DNA of 64,000 nt from Sporosarcina ureae (GTDB lineage: Bacteria; Bacillota; Bacilli; Bacillales_A; Planococcaceae): the NCBI RefSeq assembly GCF_002082015.1, contig NZ_CP015109.1, forward strand, positions 582,134 to 646,133, given 5' to 3'. A program made the translations under genes and the position numbers. Within the stretch, counting starts at the first letter, position 1. Every line of letters begins with the position of its first letter. Positions 17,318-27,198 of this stretch are shown here, in pieces. The notes under the pieces were generated by a model. The model saw only the letters and a list, made by a program, of their open reading frames with translations, made no database searches and was not told the origin of the DNA.

Positions 17318-19942
17318 TCACTTTGTTTCGTACCAAGACTTGCCATAATTCCAATCGACTTTCAACGGCACATCGAGTTGAATCGTTTGTTCCATGACTT
17401 CCGGTACGATTTCTTTTAACTTCTCCAACTCTTCCATAGGCGCTTCAAAGATCAATTCATCGTGTACTTGTAGCAACATACGTGCTTGCATTTGTTCTTT
17501 TTCTAGTCTGGCATCCATATCAATCATCGCTTGTTTAATGATGTCCGCCGCCGTTCCTTGGATCGGTGTATTCATTGCCGTACGCTCGGCAAAACCTCGT
17601 AAGTTGAAATTCGAACTCGTAATGTCCGGCAAATAACGTCTGCGTTTCAATAATGTCGTCACATAGCCTTTTTGCTTGGCGTCAATAATACTGTCATCCA
17701 TATACTGTTTGACGCCCGGGAAGCTCGCCAAATACGTATCGATAAATTCCCCCGCTTCTTTGCGGGTAATCGTTAAGCTTTGGGATAATCCATAATCACT
17801 GATGCCGTAGACAATACCAAAGTTGACCGCTTTTGCTGCGCGACGCATATTGCTATCGACTTCTTCTTCCTTCACACCAAAAACATCCATCGCTGTTTTC
17901 GTATGAATATCCGCCCCTTGACGGAATGCTTCAATTAATTTTTCGTCTTGTGAAATATGCGCAAGTACACGTAATTCAATTTGTGAATAGTCAGCCGCAA
18001 ACATAATCCATTCGGTTTCTGAAGGAATGAAGGCTGCACGTATTTTACGTCCTTCTTCCAAACGAATCGGGATATTTTGCAAGTTCGGATTGATCGAGCT
18101 CAATCTACCCGTCTGTGTTAGCGCCTGCTGGAAACGTGTATGAATCTTTCCGTCTTCATGAATCTCTTTAGATAGACCTTCGATATATGTTGAATTCAAC
18201 TTGCCGAGCTGTCGGTATAATAAAATATGTTGAATGATCTCATGTTCACTTTCGAGTTTCTCTAGCACATCTGCAGCTGTCGAGTAACCCGTTTTTGTTT
18301 TCTTAATAGGTGTCAGGCCGATTTTTTCGAACAGAATGACGCCAAGTTGCTTAGGCGAATTAATATTGAACTTTTCGCCAGCCATTTCATAGATTGTTTT
18401 CTCAATGACGGCTAGACGTTCCGACAACTGTTCACCAATCGTCTTCAGTACCTCTACGTCCGTTTTCACACCGGTTACTTCCATTTTCCCAAGGATCTTG
18501 GCTAACGGTAATTCCAGGTCATGGAATAAGTCACGCTGTTCATTGTCCTCCAACTGTTTGGTAACTACTGGATACAGCTCCCACACCGCATGGGCTTTTC
18601 TCGCAGTATGGTTGGCAAGTTGTTCAAGCGCCGGTACAGTCCGTTTAGCTCCTTTACCATAGACCGCTTCGTCACTTTCTACACCATGATAGCCAAATGA
18701 ACGTGCGATTTCAGCGACTTCATTTGTTGAGAATGAAGGATTGACGATGTACGCCGCCAGCATGAGATCGAATTCTGCACCGTTTAGTTCCATGCCAAGT
18801 CGCGCAATTGCCGCATAGGCTGATTTGGAGTCTGAAACGTATTTACGCGTTGCATGATCCGCAATCCAGTTCCTAAAGAGATCGGATGATGTAGCCAATT
18901 CAGTCGGAATGAAGTACGTATCGGTGTCATTTGACAACCCAATACCTAAAATATCTTCAGACAAATAATTATCGCCATCGATCTCGACATGCACAGACAT
19001 CGTATCCGTCAGCATGTCTGGAGTGATTTCTTCCACACTATGAACAGCGATTTTTTCTAGTGGCTGAACTTCGACCGCTACATCCATCTTTTCAAGCAAT
19101 GATTTAAATTGTAACTCTTTATATAGTTGGATCACTTCTTCTTCGTTGCGTCCAACAAAGTCCAAATCATTCAATGACACGGTGATCGGAGCATGCACTT
19201 CAATTGTGGCAAGTTCTTTACTCATGAACGCTTGATCTTTATTGTTCACCAAGTTTTCTTTCATTTTCTTAGCGGTAATTTGATCGATCGATTCATAGAC
19301 ATTTTCTACAGAACCATATTCCTTCAATAATTTCAGTGCAGTTTTCTCACCAATTCCCGGTACGCCTGGGATATTATCGGAAGCATCGCCCATCAAACCT
19401 TTCATGTCGATGATCTGCAATGGGGCAATACCGTATTTCTCTTCGATATGTGCAGGTGTGTACTTCTCAAGGTCAGTAATGCCTTTTCTTGTGATGCATA
19501 CCGTTGTCTGATCATTCGCGAGTTGCGTTAAATCTTTATCTCCTGAGATGATGACGACATCCGCTTCCGCATCACTGCACTCTCTGCTCAGTGTCCCAAT
19601 AATATCATCTGCTTCGTATAGATCCAGTTCATACTGCGTGATGCCGAACGCTTCAATTAATTTGCGAATATACGGGAACTGTTCGGATAGCTCGGGTGGT
19701 GTCTTTTGACGTCCGCCTTTGTATTCTGTATACGTACTGTGGCGGAATGTTGTTTTCCCTGCATCCCATGCTACAATTACGTGTGTCGGTTTTTCATTCG
19801 CTAAGATGGTCTCTAACATCATCGTAAAACCGTATACCGCATTTGTATGAACACCCTTTTCATTCGTTAATAAAGGTAAAGCAAAAAACGCACGGTATGC
19901 TAAGCTGTTTCCATCCAATAAGACGATTTTCTTTTTCGTCAA
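17318..19942 (-). CDS. polA: DNA polymerase I
   Basis: An 874-residue family A polymerase. The 5'-3' nuclease domain occupies residues ~1-290 (LLDGNSLAYRAFFALPLL; GDKDLTQL). The middle 3'-5' exonuclease-like domain (~300-465) lacks the usual DxE motif (VHVEIDGDNYLS instead), so proofreading is probably absent as in other Bacillus enzymes. The polymerase domain carries FAADYSQIELRVLAH, RRAAKAVNFGIVYG and LLQVHDELIFE. It is first in the polA-mutM-coaE group, acting in Okazaki fragment maturation and gap repair. ATG with AAAGGAGTGGG upstream. Confidence 0.98.
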   Translation of the reverse strand: MTKKKIVLLDGNSLAYRAFFALPLLTNEKGVHTNAVYGFTMMLETILANEKPTHVIVAWDAGKTTFRHSTYTEYKGGRQKTPPELSEQFPYIRKLIEAFGITQYELDLYEADDIIGTLSRECSDAEADVVIISGDKDLTQLANDQTTVCITRKGITDLEKYTPAHIEEKYGIAPLQIIDMKGLMGDASDNIPGVPGIGEKTALKLLKEYGSVENVYESIDQITAKKMKENLVNNKDQAFMSKELATIEVHAPITVSLNDLDFVGRNEEEVIQLYKELQFKSLLEKMDVAVEVQPLEKIAVHSVEEITPDMLTDTMSVHVEIDGDNYLSEDILGIGLSNDTDTYFIPTELATSSDLFRNWIADHATRKYVSDSKSAYAAIARLGMELNGAEFDLMLAAYIVNPSFSTNEVAEIARSFGYHGVESDEAVYGKGAKRTVPALEQLANHTARKAHAVWELYPVVTKQLEDNEQRDLFHDLELPLAKILGKMEVTGVKTDVEVLKTIGEQLSERLAVIEKTIYEMAGEKFNINSPKQLGVILFEKIGLTPIKKTKTGYSTAADVLEKLESEHEIIQHILLYRQLGKLNSTYIEGLSKEIHEDGKIHTRFQQALTQTGRLSSINPNLQNIPIRLEEGRKIRAAFIPSETEWIMFAADYSQIELRVLAHISQDEKLIEAFRQGADIHTKTAMDVFGVKEEEVDSNMRRAAKAVNFGIVYGISDYGLSQSLTITRKEAGEFIDTYLASFPGVKQYMDDSIIDAKQKGYVTTLLKRRRYLPDITSSNFNLRGFAERTAMNTPIQGTAADIIKQAMIDMDARLEKEQMQARMLLQVHDELIFEAPMEELEKLKEIVPEVMEQTIQLDVPLKVDWNYGKSWYETK

Positions 19943-19972
19943 AATTCATCCCACTCCTTTATGTTCGTCACT

Positions 19973-20031
19973 ATAAAAAACGTCATTTTCATCTAGTTTA
20001 CCACGTTTGGCAACTCTAATGAAAATGACGC
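19973..20031 (-). terminator. Terminator after hflC
   Basis: A 12-bp perfect stem CGTCATTTTCAT (19981-19992) with ATGAAAATGACG (20020-20031), loop of about 27 nt, followed on the minus strand by TTTTTTATAG. It separates hflC from polA. Confidence 0.8.
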
Positions 20032-20039
20032 ACTTATGA

Positions 20040-21065
20040 TTACTCGATATTGCCGGTTAATAGCTTGGCATATGGTGAATCTGCTGGAAGGATGATCATC
20101 GTTTCATCATCCACGACTTTCGTATACGACTGAAGTGTTCTATACAGTTTGTAGAATTCAGGATCTTTTGCATACGCGTTATTATAAATTTTGGCAGCTT
20201 CCGCCTCACCTTGCGCGGTTACGATTGCCGCTTCTTTTTTCGCTTTTGCTAACATTTCCTGCACTTCACGATCCGTTTCCGCTTCAATCTTCTGTTTCTC
20301 TGCATCCCCTTCAGAAAGGTAGGATTGGGCAGTCGAATCACGTTCAGAAATCATCCGCGTGTAGATAGATTGTTCGTTTTCTTCCGGTAAATCGATACGC
20401 TTCATACGTACATCCACTACATTGATCCCGTAATTACCATCATCTAAAAATTTATTTACTTTGGCTGTTACATCGTCATTCAAACTTCCGCGAGAAGAAT
20501 CTTCATCATTGACGACATTGACATAATCTAGGCGTCCCATTTCATTTCGGACGACAGAATAAATAAATTCTTCCATTCTCGCTTCCGCGTTGACGATATT
20601 ACGTGCGTTGGAAATCATTTTAGCAGGATCGGTAATATGCCAGATTGCATAGTTATCAATAATGATCCGCTTCTTATCTTTCGTATTGATTTCCGCTTCC
20701 GACACATTAGAAGTCATTCGATTTTTCGGCAACGTACTAACACTTTGAATGAATGGTATTTTCATATTGATACCCGGTTTTTCGATAATCCTAGTAATTT
20801 CACCGAATTGACGGACGACGCGGTATTCATTCTCTTTCACGATAAATAAGTTGGATAACAGAATGACAAGAATCGCAAAGACTACCGTCAGTGAGATAAT
20901 TAGTTTCGTATACTTCTTCATATCAAACGCTTTTTTCGGTCGCATCTGCGTAACTTTAGGATCTGGTTCCGGTCCTGGCTTCTGTGCACTTTGTTGTTGA
21001 TCAGTTTCTCCCATCTTTTTGAGAGCTTCTTCTATCTTCTTGAACGGGTTTTGTTCGTTACTCAT
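20040..21065 (-). CDS. hflC: HflC-type SPFH membrane protein
   Basis: A 341-residue stomatin/prohibitin-family protein. It has a ~50-residue polar N-terminus, one membrane helix (residues ~52-73), an SPFH domain (EYRVVRQFGEITRI onward) and a coiled C-terminal region with ERDSTAQSYLSEGDAEKQK and AEAAKIYNNAYAKDPEFYKLYR, diagnostic of HflC. With HflK it forms a large cage that modulates FtsH proteolysis of membrane proteins. Start overlaps the hflK stop by 4 bp (ATGA), implying coupled translation. The N-terminal extension is longer than in E. coli HflC. B. subtilis lacks this pair at this position. Confidence 0.9.
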   Translation of the reverse strand: MSNEQNPFKKIEEALKKMGETDQQQSAQKPGPEPDPKVTQMRPKKAFDMKKYTKLIISLTVVFAILVILLSNLFIVKENEYRVVRQFGEITRIIEKPGINMKIPFIQSVSTLPKNRMTSNVSEAEINTKDKKRIIIDNYAIWHITDPAKMISNARNIVNAEARMEEFIYSVVRNEMGRLDYVNVVNDEDSSRGSLNDDVTAKVNKFLDDGNYGINVVDVRMKRIDLPEENEQSIYTRMISERDSTAQSYLSEGDAEKQKIEAETDREVQEMLAKAKKEAAIVTAQGEAEAAKIYNNAYAKDPEFYKLYRTLQSYTKVVDDETMIILPADSPYAKLLTGNIE

Positions 21066-22039
21066 GAAGCTTTACCTCCTTTGTCAGCTGATTTCTCCTT
21101 TTCTTCTTTTACAGGTGGCTGATCTTTTTGCAGCTGTTGAAGTGGTAAATACTTCATTGTTTCTCCGCTGTCGTTCATGATATATAGATTCGCTTTGGGT
21201 AATACTTGCTCTAGCGTCTCAATAATTAAACGTTCACGCGTGATTTCTTTATTTTTTGCATATTCATTATATAAATCACTGAATACCGCCACGTCACCAC
21301 GTGCTTGTTCGATCCGTGCAGTCTTTTTCCCTTGTGCTCGGGACTTGATTGCGTCACGTTCACCGATTGCTTCTTTCGTTCTCTGGTTTTCATATTTTTT
21401 CGCTTCGTTGATCTTCGTATTTTTCGTTTCACGCGCATCCGTTACAGCGGTAAATGCTGCACGTACTTCTGCATTCGGTAATTCAACGTCTTGCAATTTT
21501 ACGCCTTGTACTGCGACACCGATATCATATTTCTCTACTAAACTAGTCAATAAATCACGTGTCTTCGCTTCAATTTCCGCTTTTCCATCCGTCAATGCCG
21601 CATCAATTGTAGAACTACCGATGATGGAACGAATAGACGCAGACGCCGCATCCCTCAATATTTCAATAGGATCTTCTGCATTGAATAAATACTTCTTAGG
21701 GTCGACAATACGCCACTGCACGGTCAAATCGGTCAGAACGATGTACTCGTCACCTGTAATCATCTTCGTTTCCTTATCTACGATCTCACCCGACTTATCT
21801 TGCTTGTAACCGAAATGAATACTGTATGTTTCCTTGGATAAAATCTCCGCCTTCTGAATCGGCCAAGGCAACTTAAAATGAAGGCCTGAGTCGGTCACAG
21901 GTGCGCCAGCTTGTCCGAATGAAATAACGACAGCTTGTTCAGATTCGTCTACTGTGTACCAAGTAGTAAAGACGATCAATAAAAGTACTAATCCGGTGAT
22001 AAACAAACCAAGTGTCACCAGGATCCTTTTTGTGCTCAT
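21062..22039 (-). CDS. hflK: HflK-type SPFH membrane protein
   Basis: A 325-residue protein with one N-terminal membrane helix (residues ~5-27), then the SPFH domain (TVDESEQAVVISFGQ...LHFKLPWPIQ) and a helical region (ERDAIKSRAQGKKTARIEQARGD) characteristic of HflK. It is shorter than E. coli HflK because the N-terminal Gly/Pro-rich cytoplasmic part is missing. It pairs with HflC, 4 bp overlap, to form the FtsH-regulating complex in the membrane. No ftsH is nearby. It lies downstream of phoPR on the same strand, separated from phoR by a short hairpin. ATG with AAAGGGGGAAC upstream. Confidence 0.9.
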   Translation of the reverse strand: MSTKRILVTLGLFITGLVLLLIVFTTWYTVDESEQAVVISFGQAGAPVTDSGLHFKLPWPIQKAEILSKETYSIHFGYKQDKSGEIVDKETKMITGDEYIVLTDLTVQWRIVDPKKYLFNAEDPIEILRDAASASIRSIIGSSTIDAALTDGKAEIEAKTRDLLTSLVEKYDIGVAVQGVKLQDVELPNAEVRAAFTAVTDARETKNTKINEAKKYENQRTKEAIGERDAIKSRAQGKKTARIEQARGDVAVFSDLYNEYAKNKEITRERLIIETLEQVLPKANLYIMNDSGETMKYLPLQQLQKDQPPVKEEKEKSADKGGKAS

Positions 22040-22063
22040 ATCTGTTCCCCCTTTTCTATGTAT

Positions 22064-22086
22064 GACTACTGTACGGAACAGTAGTC
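22064..22086 (-). other. Intercistronic hairpin between phoR and hflK
   Basis: Nine perfect base pairs (GACTACTGT 22064-22072 with ACAGTAGTC 22078-22086) around a 5-nt loop. On the minus strand, which is transcribed, no T run follows; it lies upstream of phoR's stop side and downstream of hflK's start, i.e. between hflK (upstream would be phoR). In transcript order it falls after hflK's promoter-proximal neighbour phoR has not ended, so it may be an RNA processing or small operator element rather than a terminator. Confidence 0.3.
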
Positions 22087-22108
22087 AAGTAAGTTTCACT
22101 TTTCTTGA

Positions 22109-23524
22109 TTATAGTTGTCCATGGGTAGGTAGTTGAATACGGAAAACAGTACCGACACCCACTTTACTGTCCACTGTGACGATGCCTTGATGTGCTTCAG
22201 CAATGTGTTTGACAATCGCAAGCCCTAACCCCGTACCGCCCGACTCCCTGCTTCTCGCACGATCTACGCGGTAGAAACGTTCAAATAAACGAGGGAGCTC
22301 TGAAGGCATGATACCAATACCTTGGTCGCGAACGGAAATTTCAATATAGTCGTCAATTTCTTCTACGGAAACCGTCACAGTTGTTTTTTCATGCGAATAG
22401 GCAATAGCATTATTCAATAAATTCACCATCACTTGCACTAACCGATCGTGATCCGCAATAATACTTACTTGTTCGGGCACATGCAAATCGATTCGCATCT
22501 CTTTTTCTTGCACTCTCTTTTGAACGACTTTGATGGATTGCTCGACTACTTCCATCACATCCACAGGCTCTCGTGTGATTTCAAAACTTCCGCGTTCCAT
22601 GCTCGATAAGCGCAATAAATCTTCAATCAATAATTGTAGGCGATTACTTTCTTTATACATAATCTCCAGAAAATCACGCCTGACCACAGGATCTTCCACC
22701 GCCCCATCGAGCAACATCTCTGAAAAGCCTTTAATCGAAGTAACAGGTGTCTTTAATTCATGGGATACATTCGCCACAAAATCTTTACGTATTTGCTCGA
22801 GATGAACCAACTCTGTAATATCATGCATAATGATCACGATGCCAAGCCAATTGCCATTTTCGCCAATGACAGGCGCACCGTATACGTCTAAATGGCAAAC
22901 GCCTTCTGCTAATACTACTTGGGACTGGAACGTGCGGACTTCTTCTGTTAAAAATATCGTTTCAATTTCTTTTTCAATATCTGAAGGTAACCCAATGTCT
23001 TTAAACGTTTTCCCCATCAGTTCCTCTCCATTACGCTGGAAAGTTTCTTCAAACACACGGTTGACTAAATTGACAGCGCCTTGACGTCCAAACATCAACA
23101 GGCTGCTTCCAATGCTACTGACCAATGTATTTAAACGCTCTTGTTCCATAGCGCGTAGTGCAGAGTTCCCTTGTAGTTTCTGAGCTACTTGATTAATGGA
23201 ACTCGTTAGTTGATGATTGATTTCACTATCTTCATTATGCGCTCGCACTGAATAGTTCCCTTGGGCCAATTGATGCACGACACTTGTAAAGTGATCAAAC
23301 GGCTTTACATACTGCTGAAGGATTTTCGCGACCACAAACATCATCACAACAAATACTAGTACGAGCGTAAATAGTAAGTACACCCAATAGGTTTGTTGTA
23401 TGGTCGCATCTACATTTTTTCCAAATAAATGAAAAAATTGTCCTAAGATAATTCCTAGCACAATTAATAGTATAGATAAGATGACAGCGGATACAGTTAA
23501 AATTTTTGTGTAGTAGTACTTCAT
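22109..23524 (-). CDS. phoR: Sensor histidine kinase PhoR
   Basis: A 471-residue membrane kinase. Two transmembrane helices (about residues 9-30 and 47-68) bracket only a ~16-residue outer loop; HAMP (~70-122), PAS (~125-240), HisKA with phospho-accepting H255 in SHELKTP, and HATPase with N box and G boxes (GQGIGI, GGTGLGLAI) follow. It partners PhoP just upstream (6 bp gap) in phosphate-starvation control. The B. subtilis protein has a larger outer sensing domain, so signal input here is probably membrane or cytoplasmic. Assignment as PhoR rather than another WalK-like kinase rests on synteny with polA and mdh. Confidence 0.92.
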   Translation of the reverse strand: MKYYYTKILTVSAVILSILLIVLGIILGQFFHLFGKNVDATIQQTYWVYLLFTLVLVFVVMMFVVAKILQQYVKPFDHFTSVVHQLAQGNYSVRAHNEDSEINHQLTSSINQVAQKLQGNSALRAMEQERLNTLVSSIGSSLLMFGRQGAVNLVNRVFEETFQRNGEELMGKTFKDIGLPSDIEKEIETIFLTEEVRTFQSQVVLAEGVCHLDVYGAPVIGENGNWLGIVIIMHDITELVHLEQIRKDFVANVSHELKTPVTSIKGFSEMLLDGAVEDPVVRRDFLEIMYKESNRLQLLIEDLLRLSSMERGSFEITREPVDVMEVVEQSIKVVQKRVQEKEMRIDLHVPEQVSIIADHDRLVQVMVNLLNNAIAYSHEKTTVTVSVEEIDDYIEISVRDQGIGIMPSELPRLFERFYRVDRARSRESGGTGLGLAIVKHIAEAHQGIVTVDSKVGVGTVFRIQLPTHGQL

Positions 23525-23530
23525 CTAGTT

Positions 23531-24226
23531 TTACTCTCCAAACTTGTAACCGACGCCTCTCATTGTTTTGATATAGCGCGGCTTTCTCGTATTTTCTTCG
23601 ATTTTATCGCGCAGATGACTCACATGCACATCAACAATTCTAGAATCTCCTGCAAACTCATAATTCCATACCGCTTGCAGCAACTGGTCACGGGAGAACA
23701 CGCGATTCGGATGCCTCATGAAATACACAAGCAACTCAAATTCCTTCGGCGTAAACTCTAGTAGTGTTTCGCCTAAATACACTTCCAAGCGTTCAGGATA
23801 CACTGTCAGCTGACCCGCAACCAATTTCTTCTCTTTCGTATGGCTACGTTCACCCGTCCGCCTCAGAACCGCACGAACCCTTGCTGCCACCTCACGTGGA
23901 CTAAAAGGCTTTGTCATGTAATCGTCCGCACCCATTTCCAGGCCGATGATTTTATCCATTTCCTCACCTTTAGCAGTCAACATGATGATCGGTGTTTGAA
24001 TATCTTCTTTTCTCAGCATACGGCAAACTTCTATTCCGTCTATTTTCGGTAACATTAAATCCAAAATAATTAAATCAGGTTTTTCGTCCAATACTTTTTC
24101 GATAGCTTCTTCTCCATCACTCGCAAGTACCGTGTGATAGTCTGCTTGTTGCAATGTGAATGCAAGCAATTTCTGTATAGACTGTTCATCTTCCACAATC
24201 AAAATCTTTTGCTGGTTAATTTTCAT
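23531..24226 (-). CDS. phoP: Response regulator PhoP
   Basis: A 231-residue OmpR/PhoB-family regulator. The receiver domain (residues 5-118) has acidic residues E12/D13, the phosphorylation site D56 in LIILDLMLP and K106 in MTKPF. The winged-helix DNA-binding domain spans ~130-228 with DSRIVDVHVSHLRDKIE. It controls the Pho regulon with PhoR. The ATG lies inside the end of the MaoC-like gene (11-bp overlap) with AAAGGA upstream, so the three genes are probably one transcript. Confidence 0.94.
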   Translation of the reverse strand: MKINQQKILIVEDEQSIQKLLAFTLQQADYHTVLASDGEEAIEKVLDEKPDLIILDLMLPKIDGIEVCRMLRKEDIQTPIIMLTAKGEEMDKIIGLEMGADDYMTKPFSPREVAARVRAVLRRTGERSHTKEKKLVAGQLTVYPERLEVYLGETLLEFTPKEFELLVYFMRHPNRVFSRDQLLQAVWNYEFAGDSRIVDVHVSHLRDKIEENTRKPRYIKTMRGVGYKFGE

Positions 24227-24701
24227 TCTCAGATCCTTTCGTTTGCACTGCTTTGACAGGATGTTTTTGCGGAGCGATGACCACTACTTCTCCGCTCATA
24301 ATTCGTTCTCCTTCTTGATCCGTTGCATCTACTTGGATGGTTACTTGATTAGTCTGAATATCAAGTTTCGTAATTTCCAGAAAGAATTCAACGATGGAGT
24401 AATGATAGACAGGCTTAGGGAAATGCAGTTGCTGATGAATAATATGCGCACCGGGTCCAGGCATGTGTTTAGATATAGCAGCTGTCACAATACCCGTCAA
24501 CATGATGGGTGGTACTATGGGTTGTCCATAGATCGTCTCCGCTGCGTAATCATGTTGCAAATAAAGTGGATTGGCATCATTAGTCAACCCTAGGTACAAC
24601 ATCAAATCTTTGTCTTCAATCTTTTCGGTCAAGTGCAACCTTTCACCGATTTCTAACTCCGTGATTTCTTTTCCTATCGATTTACGTTTATTCTTCAACA
24701 A
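24216..24701 (-). CDS. MaoC-like hotdog-fold dehydratase
   Basis: A 161-residue hotdog-fold protein with a MaoC/(R)-hydratase-like segment (YLGLTNDANPLYLQHDYAAET...PIVPPIMLTGIVTAAI). The D/N-x5-H type active-site region is present, so hydration of enoyl-thioesters is plausible, though the substrate is unknown. The start is TTG (24701, a second TTG follows directly) behind AGGAGGGG. It overlaps the start of phoP by 11 bp and so leads the phoPR-hflKC cluster. The same gene position is occupied by MaoC-like genes in some other Bacillales, as I recall. Confidence 0.75.
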   Translation of the reverse strand: MLKNKRKSIGKEITELEIGERLHLTEKIEDKDLMLYLGLTNDANPLYLQHDYAAETIYGQPIVPPIMLTGIVTAAISKHMPGPGAHIIHQQLHFPKPVYHYSIVEFFLEITKLDIQTNQVTIQVDATDQEGERIMSGEVVVIAPQKHPVKAVQTKGSENEN

Positions 24702-24801
24702 ATAAACCCCTCCTGTATTTCTAAAGTCATCAATGAAAAAGCTGAAAATTACTTCAATAAGTAAATTATAACAATCCGCTCATGAAAAATCGAGCTAACA
24801 T

Positions 24802-24838
24802 GAAAAAAGATCGGACGGCTAGATAGCTGTCCGATCTT
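24802..24838 (-). terminator. Terminator after mdh
   Basis: Stem AAGATCGGAC (24808-24817) with GTCCGATCTT (24829-24838), followed on the minus strand by a T run. It ends the citZ-icd-mdh transcript. Confidence 0.85.
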
Positions 24839-24850
24839 CAACCTATAATT

Positions 24851-25789
24851 TTACGCCAGAACACTCATTACAGTACGTACAGAGTCAGCGGACTTTTGAA
24901 GTCCCATTTTCTCGTCTTCGGTTAATTCAAGTTCAATGATTTTTTCGATACCTTCCGCACCCAACACTGTCGGGACACCTAAATAAATACCGTTCATGCC
25001 GTATTCGCCTTCTAGAAACGCAATCGATGGTAAGACACGTTTTTGATCTTTCAAAATAGCTTCAGTCATTTCAACCAAGGCAGCAGCTGGCGCGTAATAT
25101 GCAGAACCATTACCTAATAGATTGACGATTTCAGCTCCACCCTTACGTGTACGCTCTACAATTTCTTCTAAACGACCAGCAGGAATCAAGTTTTCTAAAG
25201 GTACACCACCAGCAGTCGAATATCGAACTAGAGGCACCATATCATCTCCGTGACCACCTAAAACGAAGCCTGTTACATCTTTTACTGATAGATTTAATTC
25301 TTGTGCGACAAACGTACGGAAACGAGCTGTATCCAGTACACCTGATTGACCAATCACACGTTCTTTAGGGAACCCAGACGCTTTGTATACAGTATATGTC
25401 ATGGCATCTACTGGATTCGTTAACACAATAATCTTCGTGTTAGGTGAATACTTAACAATTTCAGCTGTTACTGATTTCATGACTTTTTGATTTGTCTGTA
25501 CTAAGTCGTCACGGCTCATTCCGGGTTTGCGTGCAATACCGGCAGTAATGACCACTACATCAGAATCTTTTGTGTCTTCATAATTGGATGTGCCGATAAT
25601 ACTGGCATCAAATCCTTGAACCGGGCCAGCTTCCAACATGTCTAATGCTTTGCCTTTCGTCGGATTTTCCATAGCTGGAATATCGACGAGGACGACATCA
25701 CATAGTTCTTTTTGAGCTAAAAGGAATGCAGTTGTTGCTCCAGTAAAACCAGATCCGATAACCGATACTTTTTTACGCTTCAATGACAT
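24851..25789 (-). CDS. mdh: Malate dehydrogenase
   Basis: A 312-residue LDH-like malate dehydrogenase oxidising malate to oxaloacetate with NAD in the TCA cycle. The dinucleotide loop [10 protein letters not shown] is at residues 12-21; the catalytic histidine is in GGHGDDMVP and substrate arginines in SRDDL. The ATG at 25789 is selected because AAAGGAGAG lies six bases ahead and the length equals that of B. subtilis Mdh; upstream open frame is excluded. It is last in the citZ-icd-mdh operon. Confidence 0.97.
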   Translation of the reverse strand: MSLKRKKVSVIGSGFTGATTAFLLAQKELCDVVLVDIPAMENPTKGKALDMLEAGPVQGFDASIIGTSNYEDTKDSDVVVITAGIARKPGMSRDDLVQTNQKVMKSVTAEIVKYSPNTKIIVLTNPVDAMTYTVYKASGFPKERVIGQSGVLDTARFRTFVAQELNLSVKDVTGFVLGGHGDDMVPLVRYSTAGGVPLENLIPAGRLEEIVERTRKGGAEIVNLLGNGSAYYAPAAALVEMTEAILKDQKRVLPSIAFLEGEYGMNGIYLGVPTVLGAEGIEKIIELELTEDEKMGLQKSADSVRTVMSVLA

Positions 25790-25822
25790 GTAAAACTCTC
25801 CTTTTTCAGAACAAGATAGTAG

Positions 25823-25850
25823 AAAGAGGGGGATTCTCATCCCCCTCTTT
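25823..25850 (-). terminator. Intercistronic hairpin between icd and mdh
   Basis: Twelve perfect pairs (AAAGAGGGGGAT 25823-25834 with ATCCCCCTCTTT 25839-25850), GC-rich, tetraloop. The T run on the minus strand is short, so it may act as a partial terminator or 3' stabiliser between icd and mdh. Confidence 0.6.
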
Positions 25851-25858
25851 TGTAACGC

Positions 25859-27127
25859 TTATAGGTTTTTGATTAATTCATCAGCGAATCCAGAAGTGCT
25901 TACTTCTGTCGCATTGTCCATTAGACGTGCGAAGTCGTATGTCACTACTTTTGACGCAATTGTTTGCTCGATAGAAGCAGTGATTAGATCAGCCGCTTCA
26001 GTCCAGCCAAGGTGTTGAAGCATCATAACACCTGATAGCAATACGGATGAAGGGTTTACTTTATCCAATCCTGCATATTTCGGTGCTGTACCATGAGTTG
26101 CTTCAAAGATTGCATGTCCAGACTCGTAGTTAATGTTCGCTCCTGGTGCGATTCCGATTCCGCCTACTTGTGCTGCAAGCGCATCAGAAACGTAGTCACC
26201 ATTCAAGTTCATTGTAGCTACTACATCGAATTCTTTTGGACGTGTCAGAATTTGTTGCAAGAAGATGTCAGCAATTGCATCTTTTACGATGATTTTGCCA
26301 GCTGCTTCTGCATCAGATTGCGCTTTATTAGCAGCATCTGTTCCGTCAGCATCTTTAATGCGGTCATATTCTCTCCATGTGAATACTTTGTCGCCGAATT
26401 CTTCTTCAGCTAACTCGTATGCCCAGTTCGCGAATGCGCCTTCTGTGAACTTCATGATGTTTCCTTTGTGTACAATCGTCAAAGATTTACGGCCTTCTTC
26501 GATCGTATAGTTCAACGCTGAGCGCACAAGGCGCTTAGTGCCTTCTTCAGAAATTGGTTTGATCCCAAGACCTGAAGTTTCAGGGAAACGAATATTTTTA
26601 ACACCTAACTCAGTTTGAAGGAAATTAACTAATTTTTTTACTTCGTCAGAACCTTCTTGGTACTCGATACCCGCATAGATATCTTCTGTGTTTTCACGGA
26701 AAATAACCATGTCACAATCCTCAGGACGTTTCACGGGTGATGGTACTCCTTCGAAATAACGAACCGGACGCAAGCAAGTGTATAAATCCAGTTCTTGACG
26801 CAATGCTACGTTCAATGAACGGAATCCTCCACCAATCGGCGTAGTGAGTGGTCCTTTAATCGCAATCAGATATTCTTTAATTGTGTCAAGAGTTTCTGTT
26901 GGAAGCCAGTCACCAGTTTCGTTGAATGCTTTCTCTCCAGCAAGAACTTCTTTCCAATTAATTTTCTTTTTCCCGTCATAAGCCTTTTCAACAGCTGCTT
27001 CGATTACGCGTGAAGCCGCATGCCAAATATCCGGACCTGTGCCGTCACCTATAATGAAAGGAATCGTTGCGTGATCTGGGACGTTTAAAACACCGTTAGT
27101 TACTGTAATCTTTCCATCGTTAGCCAT
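25859..27127 (-). CDS. icd: Isocitrate dehydrogenase (NADP)
   Basis: A 422-residue NADP-dependent isocitrate dehydrogenase converting isocitrate to 2-oxoglutarate in the TCA cycle. Signatures: [14 protein letters not shown], the substrate loop [23 protein letters not shown], and the metal/coenzyme region [26 protein letters not shown] plus [12 protein letters not shown]. The ATG at 27127 has GGAGG nine bases upstream and gives standard length; the open frame continues upstream without a site. It sits between citZ (71 bp upstream) and mdh. Confidence 0.97.
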   Translation of the reverse strand: MANDGKITVTNGVLNVPDHATIPFIIGDGTGPDIWHAASRVIEAAVEKAYDGKKKINWKEVLAGEKAFNETGDWLPTETLDTIKEYLIAIKGPLTTPIGGGFRSLNVALRQELDLYTCLRPVRYFEGVPSPVKRPEDCDMVIFRENTEDIYAGIEYQEGSDEVKKLVNFLQTELGVKNIRFPETSGLGIKPISEEGTKRLVRSALNYTIEEGRKSLTIVHKGNIMKFTEGAFANWAYELAEEEFGDKVFTWREYDRIKDADGTDAANKAQSDAEAAGKIIVKDAIADIFLQQILTRPKEFDVVATMNLNGDYVSDALAAQVGGIGIAPGANINYESGHAIFEATHGTAPKYAGLDKVNPSSVLLSGVMMLQHLGWTEAADLITASIEQTIASKVVTYDFARLMDNATEVSTSGFADELIKNL

Positions 27128-27198
27128 TATTGATATCCTCCTGATTTCAAAATCAGTGGGCCGGTATACGAGATACCGCCCCACGAATTTACTATTTT

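Noticed and set aside
21177..21809. 210-codon reading frame opposite hflK
   Set aside because: It is a shadow of a well-conserved gene, with no start signal and no recognisable protein.
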